Source of the DNA: Actinoplanes sp. TBRC 11911
GTDB taxonomy: Bacteria > Actinomycetota > Actinomycetes > Mycobacteriales > Micromonosporaceae
DNA length: 64,000 bases
Reading direction: 5' to 3'
NCBI RefSeq assembly: GCF_012933445.1
Contig: NZ_JABBNC010000005.1
Span: 248,001 to 312,000, forward strand
Shown: one piece after another, positions 42,290-49,113 of the stretch
How the letters are laid out: each line of letters begins with the position of its first letter
Position numbering within the stretch: position 1 is the first letter of the stretch
The notes under the pieces: model-generated
Databases searched by the model: none
Told to the model about the DNA's origin: nothing
The model's input: only the letters and a program-made list of their open reading frames with translations
Program-made: the position numbers and the translations under genes

Positions 42290-43363
42290 CTATCGGCGGT
42301 AGATGGTGAGGTCCGACATGTTGCGGTAGCTCACCACGGCCTCGTCCAGCGACTTGGCCGGGTTGGCCGTGCCACCGGGCGCCGCGTCGTCCTCCCAGTT
42401 CGCGTGGTGGTAGTTCTGCTCCCCGATCTCCTCGAAGAACTGCTGGAAGTTGATGTCACCCTCGCCCAGCGCCACCATGGTGTAGCCGTCGGCCTGAGCC
42501 GGGGCCTTGTCGCCGTCCTTCGCGTGGAACAGCGGGAACCTCTCGGTGTGCGGCACCACCGTCAGGATCGGATCGAAAAGATCGGTTTGCGTACGCCCGC
42601 GCGAGTCGATGTAGGTCTGGTGCCGGAACCGGGCCACGTACGCCCAGTAGATGTCCATCTCGAAGAAGACGTACCTGGGGTCGGTCTTCGTGAAGAAGTA
42701 CGGCAGCTTGCGGAGACCGGTCGAGCGGGTGGGCTTGCCGTTGGCGTCCAGCGGCCCGGCGTCGAACAGGAAGTCGTAGGCATCGTGGTGGTTGTGCGTG
42801 TAGAGCTTGATGCCCCGCTTGCGGGCGGTGCGGCCGAGCTCGTTCCACACGTCGGCGGCGGCGTCCCAGTCGCTCTTGTACCGGCTGCCGCTCGGGTCGC
42901 CGCCGGTGCCGATGTGCTTCATGCCCAGCGTCTCGGCGATCTCCAGCTCCTGCTCGAAGGTCGCCGGGTTGATGGTCGTGTGCGTGCCGTTGGCGACCAG
43001 CCCGTTGTCGTCGAGGATCTTGCGGATCTCGGCGGGCGTGATCTGCCGGCCCAGGATCGACGTGTGCTGGGTGTACCCGGCGAACTCGACCTCCTTGTAC
43101 CCGATCTCGGCGACGCGGGCCAGAACCCGTTCGAAGCCGTACGGCACCCCGGAGGTGTCCGGCGCCGCGCTGATCCGGTCCCGGACACTGTAGAGAATGA
43201 TGCCGCGGTTGCGGGCCGGGATCAGCGGCTCGGCACGCAGCTTGCCGTGGCCGATCGCGGGCTTGGCGGTTTGCAGGACGGGCAGGCCGGCCGCGCCCAG
43301 AGCGGCGGCGGCACCGGCGGAGGCGGCGAGGATCTGGCGACGGGACAGGGACTTCTCGGGCAT
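42290..43363 (-). CDS. Tat-exported sugar phosphate isomerase/epimerase-like protein
   Basis: This 357-residue protein has a twin-arginine signal (SRRQILAASAG at residues 7-17, with a hydrophobic stretch and AAGLP), so it is folded in the cytoplasm and exported, possibly as a lipoprotein-free enzyme. The mature part is an AP-endonuclease-2 type TIM barrel with acidic/His metal ligands in EVEFAGYTQHTSI, THNHHDAYDF, FFEMDIYWAYV and FHAKDGDK. The family includes xylose isomerase-like enzymes with varied sugar substrates. ATG 43363 has GGAG upstream. A perfect inverted repeat lies in its promoter region. Confidence 0.88.
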   Translation of the reverse strand: MPEKSLSRRQILAASAGAAAALGAAGLPVLQTAKPAIGHGKLRAEPLIPARNRGIILYSVRDRISAAPDTSGVPYGFERVLARVAEIGYKEVEFAGYTQHTSILGRQITPAEIRKILDDNGLVANGTHTTINPATFEQELEIAETLGMKHIGTGGDPSGSRYKSDWDAAADVWNELGRTARKRGIKLYTHNHHDAYDFLFDAGPLDANGKPTRSTGLRKLPYFFTKTDPRYVFFEMDIYWAYVARFRHQTYIDSRGRTQTDLFDPILTVVPHTERFPLFHAKDGDKAPAQADGYTMVALGEGDINFQQFFEEIGEQNYHHANWEDDAAPGGTANPAKSLDEAVVSYRNMSDLTIYRR

Positions 43364-43460
43364 GGCTGCTCCACAGTGGTCGACTGCGAAAGGGATGCCA
43401 TCGGCCTGGCGCTGCCGGCGCGCCAGAACCTGGGTCTCAGCTGGGAACGGCAGAACCGAC

Positions 43461-43489
43461 GCTATCTTGCGATCGAGACGAAAGATAGC
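43461..43489. promoter_or_regulatory. Inverted repeat upstream of the sugar isomerase-like gene
   Basis: GCTATCTT (43461-43468) and AAGATAGC (43482-43489) are perfect arms 13 bp apart, roughly 100 bp before the start codon. This could be an operator or a leader hairpin; AT-rich DNA follows to 43520. Confidence 0.4.
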
Positions 43490-43526
43490 CCAGTTTCGAT
43501 TTAACTTTTGATGACCCCGGCAAAAG

Positions 43527-44147
43527 TCAGCGCTGGTCCGTCGTCGTCCCGTAGATCATCCGCAACGTGGCCTCGGTCAAGGTCTCCAGCATCTCGTCCT
43601 CGGTGAACGCCTCGGGGAACTCGAAGTAGTGCGCGAAGGTGATCACCCGCAGGCCGAGGACCATGCGCGCCAGCAGCTCGGGCGGGCCGGCGACGCTGGC
43701 ACCGGCCGCCACGTCCCGGCGGATCCGCTCACAGAACGCCATGTTGTTTTTTGTAAAAAAGCGTTCACGTACGGCGTGCACGTCCGGCCCCGGGTCGGGC
43801 GCCAGGAACAGCTCCCGCAGCCACCGGCCGTCCACCCGCCACCGATCGAGTGACCTGCGCAAACCACGGCGCAGCGCGTCCCGGTCGTGCCCGTCGGAGT
43901 CCAGCCACTCGGCCATCTCCTCGTCGTTCTCGCCGATCGACTGGTCGCACAGAGCGGCCAGCAGGGCCTGCTTCGACTCGAAGTAGAAATAGAAGCCCGA
44001 CCGGGCGATGCCAACCGCGGTCGCCAGCTCGTCGATCGTGACCTTACCGATCGATTTCTCCTGGAACAGGGCCCGCGCCGCGTCGAGCAATGCCTGCTCA
44101 CGCTGATCGCCCTTGGTGGGGGCACGACGACTTTTGATGGCTGGCAC
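43527..44147 (-). CDS. TetR/AcrR regulator (EthR-like C-terminus), divergent to MFS gene
   Basis: This 206-residue TetR has an HTH with VTIDELATAVGIARSGFYFYF and a C-terminal domain resembling the EthR ligand pocket (SLDRWRVDGRWLRELF, ITFAHYFEF). It is divergent from the MFS exporter at 44278, the usual arrangement for local repression. The start is GTG 44147. This is the second TetR/MFS pair in the window; the two regulators are not obvious paralogues, but the two exporters share motifs such as TGYGFG. Confidence 0.9.
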   Translation of the reverse strand: MPAIKSRRAPTKGDQREQALLDAARALFQEKSIGKVTIDELATAVGIARSGFYFYFESKQALLAALCDQSIGENDEEMAEWLDSDGHDRDALRRGLRRSLDRWRVDGRWLRELFLAPDPGPDVHAVRERFFTKNNMAFCERIRRDVAAGASVAGPPELLARMVLGLRVITFAHYFEFPEAFTEDEMLETLTEATLRMIYGTTTDQR

Positions 44148-44187
44148 GACCCAGATCCTACAACTCGCGGATCGGGTGGAACCGACG

Positions 44188-44215
44188 TCACACCTTTGTT
44201 TTCGACACGGTGTTG
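44188..44215. promoter_or_regulatory. Candidate TetR operator upstream of the second MFS gene
   Basis: TCACACC (44188-44194) and GGTGTTG (44209-44215) form an imperfect inverted repeat in the region between tetR and the MFS gene. The symmetry is weak, so confidence is low. Confidence 0.3.
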
Positions 44216-44277
44216 AGAATCGCCGTCTGTGCGTCTACGTTCGGGTCCGTACTTTCAGTTTCAAGGGGGATCTTGTC

Positions 44278-45762
44278 GTGTCACAACCACGCCTCGTCAT
44301 CCCGGTGACGGCCTACGGTGTGCTTCTGGTGGCTGCGCTGCAGACACTGGTCGTACCCGTCATCGGCGACATTCAAGCGGCCCTCGGCGTCTCCGCCGCG
44401 GCCGCGAGCTGGGCGGTGACCGCGAACCTGCTGGCCGCCGCCGTCTTCACCCCGGTCCTGGGCCGGCTCGGCGACCTGCGCGGACGCCGCCCCGTCATGA
44501 TCGGCATCGTGATCCTGGTGCTGGCCGGCTCGATCCTGGCCGCCACCACGACCAGCCTGCCGCTGCTCGTGATCGGCCGGGTCCTGCAGGCGACCAGCTT
44601 CGGCTTGTTCCCACTGGGCATCGGCGTCCTGCGCGAAGAACTTCCGGCGAAGCGCCTGACCGGCGCGATGGCCCTGGTCAGCGGCATGCTGTCGGTCGGC
44701 GCCGGCCTCGGCATCACGGTCACCGGCCTGCTGATGCGCGGCGAGGGCGCCGACTACCACCAGCTGTTCTGGCTCTCCACCGGAATGAGCATCCTCGGCC
44801 TGATCGGCGTGCTGCTGCTGCCGCGCCGCCCCGCCGCCGCGACCGGCAAACTCGACTGGACCGGCGCCGCGGTGCTCGGCCTCGGCCTCGTCCTGCTGGT
44901 CATGCCGCTGGAGCAGGGCAACACGTGGGGTTGGGCCTCCCCCGCGACGCTGGGCAGCCTGGCCGGCGCCGTCGTCGTGCTCGCGCTGTTCGTCCTGATG
45001 GAACGGCGCATCAAGCAGCCGCTGGTCACCACCCGGATGCTGCGGCACCGCCCGATCGTCATCGCGCACGTCGCCGGCCTGTCCACCGGTTTCGCGATGT
45101 TCGCCATCTTCCTGTCCGTGTCCGCGCTGGTCCAGGCGCCACCGTCGGTCACCGGCTACGGCTTCGGCTCGAGCGTGCTCGCCGCCAGCCTGGTCTACCT
45201 GCTGCCCGGCAGCGCCGGCGGCATCATCACCGCCCCGCTCGGCGGCCGCCTGGTCATCCGCTTCGGCGCCAAGGCCACCCTGCTGATCGCCGCGCTGCTG
45301 ACCGCCGCCGGCTTCATCCTGCTGGCCGTCGTGCACTCGACGACCTGGGAGGTCATCGTCGGCTCGGTCGCCGTGAACACAGGCGTGATGTTCGGCTACG
45401 CGTCCCTGCCCGCCCTGGTCATCCAGAACGTGGACCGCACCGAGACCGGCATCGCGAACAGCGTGAACTCGATCTTCCGGTCGGTCGGCATGTCACTGGG
45501 CACGGCGTTCGTGGTCACGCTGGTGACCCGGAACCTGATCCCCGGGTTGCCGGTCGGCTTGCCTCAGGAGTCCCAGTTCCGGCTGATCTTCATCGTCGGC
45601 GCCGCGGTGGCGCTTGTTACGGCGGGGGTCGTCGGGTTCTTGTTGCCGCGGAGCCGGCCGGCCGCGCAGTTGACCGTGCCGGAGGTGGAGGAAGAGGAGG
45701 CAGCGGGTGCTGCGGGGGTGGAGGTGCCGGCCGCTTTGGTAGCCCGCCAGAAGACCGCCTGA
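44278..45762 (+). CDS. MFS multidrug exporter, DHA2-type
   Basis: This 494-residue transporter has about 14 hydrophobic helices, the MFS loop LGRLGDLRGRRPVM and antiporter-type motif C features (VGAGLGITVTGLL). GTG 44278 has AAGGGGGA 7 nt upstream. It is divergent from the TetR gene, so induction by its own substrate is likely. The C-terminal 35 residues are an acidic then Ala/Val-rich cytoplasmic tail. A terminator hairpin follows at 45817. Confidence 0.92.
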   Translation: MSQPRLVIPVTAYGVLLVAALQTLVVPVIGDIQAALGVSAAAASWAVTANLLAAAVFTPVLGRLGDLRGRRPVMIGIVILVLAGSILAATTTSLPLLVIGRVLQATSFGLFPLGIGVLREELPAKRLTGAMALVSGMLSVGAGLGITVTGLLMRGEGADYHQLFWLSTGMSILGLIGVLLLPRRPAAATGKLDWTGAAVLGLGLVLLVMPLEQGNTWGWASPATLGSLAGAVVVLALFVLMERRIKQPLVTTRMLRHRPIVIAHVAGLSTGFAMFAIFLSVSALVQAPPSVTGYGFGSSVLAASLVYLLPGSAGGIITAPLGGRLVIRFGAKATLLIAALLTAAGFILLAVVHSTTWEVIVGSVAVNTGVMFGYASLPALVIQNVDRTETGIANSVNSIFRSVGMSLGTAFVVTLVTRNLIPGLPVGLPQESQFRLIFIVGAAVALVTAGVVGFLLPRSRPAAQLTVPEVEEEEAAGAAGVEVPAALVARQKTA

Positions 45763-45816
45763 CCACCCTTCTGTGGACAACCACCTTTTCTTGTCAGACC
45801 CACTTGCTTAACTGAG

Positions 45817-45837
45817 CCCCACCCAGAACGGGTGGGG
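45817..45837 (+). terminator. Terminator after the second MFS gene
   Basis: CCCCACCC (45817-45824) and GGGTGGGG (45830-45837) form a perfect 8-bp stem with a 5-nt loop, 55 bp past the stop. Confidence 0.6.
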
Positions 45838-46149
45838 GTGGTTCGTGGCACTCCTACAGGCGAGAAAAGCGGGCAAATCGGGCGTGGCGCCTATCCGGTG
45901 ATGACGATCTGCAACTCTGCGAACGTCTCCATCGGGTAGGCGCCGCCCGCCCGTCTCAGCCCATCGGCCAAGCCCGACCGCCAGCTCCCTAGCATGCCGG
46001 GCCACCTCAGCTCCCACAGAGCTGACGCCGGTCCCGCGCACGACCCTGGGGCAGATCTTGACGATGCGCACGCTGCCCTACCGCCGGCTTCCACAGCCGA
46101 TGCGCCACTCTCCCCGGCTCGCACGACCGTCGAGCCACCGCCGGCTCCC

Positions 46150-46290
46150 AGCACATCGCGCCGCTCGAGCTGCCGCGCCAGCTCCAACATCGCGCCACTC
46201 CAGCTGCCACGCCAGCCGCCAGCTCCAACATCGCGCCACTCCAGCTGCCACGCCAGCCGCCAGCCGCCAGCTCCAACATCGCGCCGGCGC
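46150..46290. repeat. 41-bp minisatellite, about 3 copies
   Basis: CCAGCTCCAACATCGCGCC recurs at 46178, 46219 and 46267, so the steps are 41 and 48 bp; the second step includes a 7-bp GCCGCCA-type expansion. No coding evidence is present. It sits about 120 bp from the hairpin end of element copy C. Confidence 0.8.
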
Positions 46291-46408
46291 AGCCGAGTCC
46301 CGCAGCACGCCGGGCCATGGCCAGCTCACACAGTCGCCATAACGCACCCGATTTATCGCGTTTGGACACTTTCGATGGGCTCCGTTCAAGCGCTGGCAGC
46401 CGGATTTT

Positions 46409-46567
46409 CGAGACCTTGGAGAGTTAGGGCTCATATATGGGCGCAACTCTCCAAGGTCTCCAAAGCGGACCGAAAACGGGGTCCACAAAAGCCGCGATGC
46501 AGACAAAGCTACCGTCCTTTTCGGACGATCGTCCACGATGCGGGCATCTTCGCCTGGATAATGAGAC
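46409..46567 (-). repeat. Dispersed structured element, copy C (reverse orientation)
   Basis: Read on the minus strand, GTCTCA (46562-46567) is followed after 27 bp by GGACGATCGTCC (46523-46534). After 62 bp comes the hairpin (46409-46426 with 46444-46460), sharing CGAGACCTTGGAGAGTTA on one arm. The spacing equals that of copies A and B even though the 62-bp interval has diverged in sequence. Confidence 0.85.
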
Positions 46568-46679
46568 AACCGGCACCCGCCATCGACAATTATCGAACCA
46601 TGACCGAGCCAGATGCCGGACAAATCATCTCTTAAGCGACTTAACTGCACACCGAAGCCGCAGCAGCCAGCCAAACCCG

Positions 46680-46965
46680 CCACCGCCACCGCGATGGCAG
46701 CCCAGCCCGACCACCCGGACACCGCGACGGGCGGCAGCCACCGAAACCCGGCACCACCACCGGCCATGACTGCTCGGTGTCGTGCGTTCTGGTACCGGAC
46801 CAGCCCGGGTTCGACCGACCACCCCGACGGGCGGCAGCCACCCAAACCCGGCACCACCACCGCCACGGCAGCAGCCCAGCCCGACCACCCCGACACCTCG
46901 ACAGGCGGCAGCCAGCGAAACCTGGCACCACCGCGGCGACTGCTACCCCGACGATCACGATAAGC
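46680..46965. repeat. Imperfect repeats of about 52 bp, 3 copies
   Basis: A segment containing CCGACCACCC, GGGCGGCAGCCA and GGCACCACC appears three times (from about 46707, 46814 and 46881), with irregular spacers of roughly 74-107 bp between starts. It borders element copy C on its GTCTCA side. Confidence 0.7.
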
Positions 46966-47094
46966 ACCGGCCATGGAATCTCGGCACCACGGCCGCCGTA
47001 GCAGCCAAACCTCGATCACCCGGGCACCACGTGACAGCCCACGCACCCGGACAGCCACCCACCCGGCCGCACGGCGAGCGAGATCGCCACCCTG

Positions 47095-47146
47095 TTGACG
47101 CAACCAAGTGATTGCTATAGCGTGAGTGGCAACTGAATGGTTGCCA
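47095..47146 (+). promoter_or_regulatory. Promoter with ArsR-type operator for the SRPBCC-arsR-DUF899 operon
   Basis: TTGACG (47095-47100) and TATAGC (47116-47121) make a plausible -35/-10 pair with 15-bp spacing. Immediately downstream, TGGCAAC (47127-47133) and GTTGCCA (47140-47146) form a perfect inverted repeat 14 bp before the start codon. A further GCAACC half lies at 47100. Position overlapping the transcription start fits repression by the operon's own ArsR protein. Confidence 0.65.
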
Positions 47147-47159
47147 TAGGAGGTCAGTC

Positions 47160-47600
47160 ATGTCGTTCCCCGATCGGATCGAGCGCACCGTCGAGCTTGC
47201 CCAACCGCCCGAGCGGGTCTGGGCCGCCATCACCACCGCCGAGGGCCTGGGCACCTGGTTCGGGAACCGTGGCGCCGAGGTCGACCTCCGCGTCGGTGGC
47301 CAGGCCAAGCTCACCTGGGACAGCGGCGACACCGCGACCCTCACGATCCAGCGCCTCGAACCGCCGCACGTGTTCGCGTACAGCTGGCCGGTCTATGGTC
47401 TTCCGTCGGACGACCCGCGCCGGACCTATGTGGAGTTCACGCTGGAGGCGACCGGCAAGGGCACTACGCTGACCGTCGTGGAGAGCGGTTTCGCCCAGGT
47501 CCTCGACACCGACCAGCACAAGGCGGCGTTCGAGGGCAACACCAACGGGTGGCAGAGCGAGCTGGACGAGCTGGTCGCATACCTCGATGCCCGAGCCTGA
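47160..47600 (+). CDS. SRPBCC (AHSA1-like) domain protein
   Basis: This 146-residue protein has the START/SRPBCC pattern, with IERTVELAQPPERVWAAIT at the start, then LGTWFGNRGAEVDLRVGG, and NGWQSELDELVAYL at the end, as in AHSA1/activator-of-Hsp90-like proteins of bacteria. ATG 47160 has a full AGGAGGT ribosome site. It is followed by an overlapping ArsR gene; SRPBCC/ArsR pairs are common and typically autoregulated. The ligand is unknown. Confidence 0.9.
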   Translation: MSFPDRIERTVELAQPPERVWAAITTAEGLGTWFGNRGAEVDLRVGGQAKLTWDSGDTATLTIQRLEPPHVFAYSWPVYGLPSDDPRRTYVEFTLEATGKGTTLTVVESGFAQVLDTDQHKAAFEGNTNGWQSELDELVAYLDARA

Positions 47601-48039
47601 CCAGCACCCGGCCGCGCACGCCGGCCCGGAGCAGGTGACGCGAGAGGCCGCCCGGACGCAAGAGGCCGCCCAACCCGGGCTGGAAGCAGGGACGCAAGAC
47701 CCCGCCCCGCCCGGGCTGGAAGCGGTCGCGCAAGAGGTCTTCGCCGCCCTGGCCGACCCGAGCCGGCGGGCCATCCTCGCCGCGCTCGCGGCCGGCGGCC
47801 CGGCCACCGCCACCGACCTGGCCGGTCAGCTGCCGATCACCCGGCAGGCCATCGCCAAGCACCTCGGGCTGCTGTCCGAGGCCGGCCTGGTGGTGGCCGA
47901 GCCGGGGGAACGGCGCCGGGTCCGCTACCGCCTCGACTCGGCACCCATGAAGGTGGCCCAGCAGTTCCTGGCTGCGATGGCCCGCGACTGGGACGGCCCC
48001 CTCGCAGCCCTGCGCCACACCCTGAACGACAGCGAGTAG
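47587..48039 (+). CDS. ArsR-family winged-helix regulator
   Basis: This 150-residue protein has an Ala/Gln/Pro-rich N-terminal 45 residues, then an ArsR winged HTH (VFAALADPSRRAILAALAAG, ATDLAGQLPITRQAIAKHL). No metal-binding Cys pair is seen in the recognition helix, so it is a non-metal ArsR like those beside SRPBCC genes. ATG 47587 lies inside the end of the SRPBCC gene (14-bp overlap). The inverted repeat at 47127-47146 is its likely operator. Confidence 0.9.
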   Translation: MPEPDQHPAAHAGPEQVTREAARTQEAAQPGLEAGTQDPAPPGLEAVAQEVFAALADPSRRAILAALAAGGPATATDLAGQLPITRQAIAKHLGLLSEAGLVVAEPGERRRVRYRLDSAPMKVAQQFLAAMARDWDGPLAALRHTLNDSE

Positions 48040-48044
48040 GAACG

Positions 48045-48830
48045 ATGACGACGAACCTGCCCGACGTGGTAACCCGCGACGAGTGGCTGGCCGCACGCCG
48101 ACAGCTGCTCGCCCAGGAGAAGGAACTCACCCGGCTACGGGATCGCCTCAACGCGGACCGCCGCCGACTACCGATGGTGCGCGTCGACAAGCCGTACGCC
48201 TTCGAGGGCCCCGACGGCACGGTCAGCCTGCTCGACATGTTCGAGGGACGGCCGCAGCTCGTCATGCACCACTTCATGTTCGGCCCGGACTGGGACGCCC
48301 TCTGCCCGAGCTGCGCCTCCGCGGCCGACGGCATCGGCAACACGCGGCAGCTGCACGCCCGCAACACCACGCTCGCCGCCGTGTCCCGGGCGCCCTTCGC
48401 CAAGCTCGCCGCCGCCCGGGAGCGCTTCGGCTGGCGGTTCCCGTGGTATTCGTCGTACGGCAGCGACTTCAACTACGACTTCCACGCCACGCTGGACGAC
48501 CGCAAGGAGCCGGTGCTGCTGCACTTCCGCACCCGGGACGAGCTGGCCGCCGCCAAGGGCACCCCGTGGACCGGCGGCCCGTGGACGGACGACATGCGCG
48601 GCACCGAGATGCCCGGCATCAGCGCCTTCCTGCGGGTGGGTGACGAGGTGTTTCACACGTATTCCACGTACGGCCGGGGCATCGAGGAGTTCCACAACGG
48701 CTACCAGTGGCTCGACCTCACCGCGCTGGGCCGCCAGGAGGCGTGGGAGGAGCCGAAGGGCCGCGCCACCCCACTGGGCCGTCAGGTGGGCGGCCCGGCG
48801 ATGCGCCTGCCAGACGAATACGAGCATTAA
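48045..48830 (+). CDS. DUF899 thioredoxin-like protein
   Basis: This 261-residue protein has a thioredoxin-like fold of the DUF899 family: RVDKPYAFEGPDGTVSLLDM, then MFGPDWDALCPSCASAADG with Cys87 and Cys90 as a CPSC redox-type motif, then WYSSYGSDFNYDF and EEFHNGYQWLDL. The biochemical role is unknown; the CxxC suggests redox or metal handling. It begins 5 bp after arsR and is the third gene of the operon. No terminator hairpin was noticed behind it. Confidence 0.9.
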   Translation: MTTNLPDVVTRDEWLAARRQLLAQEKELTRLRDRLNADRRRLPMVRVDKPYAFEGPDGTVSLLDMFEGRPQLVMHHFMFGPDWDALCPSCASAADGIGNTRQLHARNTTLAAVSRAPFAKLAAARERFGWRFPWYSSYGSDFNYDFHATLDDRKEPVLLHFRTRDELAAAKGTPWTGGPWTDDMRGTEMPGISAFLRVGDEVFHTYSTYGRGIEEFHNGYQWLDLTALGRQEAWEEPKGRATPLGRQVGGPAMRLPDEYEH

Positions 48831-49113
48831 CGGCATTCCCCGTACGCCGTGGCACAGCACCCCAGATCGACGCCGCGCGACAGCCCGATTCGTGACGACC
48901 TCGCGCCCGACTCATCGAATTTCCCAGTCGAGCCGAGTGAGCCGCCCTGAGGGGAAACGACGCGGGGGGCGCTGCGATGCAGGGCGCGACGGCCGCCGCG
49001 TGGTGGCTGGGCGTCGGGGCCGCTACGGGTCGGTGTGCCGCGCGGAACGTGGTCAATGTGGCGACGGCCGGAGCGGCGGGCTCATACCCTCGCCGCGCCG
49101 GCCGCTGCTGATC

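Noticed and set aside
45891..46635. Protein-coding genes in the third repeat island
   Set aside because: Frames run through minisatellite and element sequence, lack ribosome sites and show no domain-like sequence.
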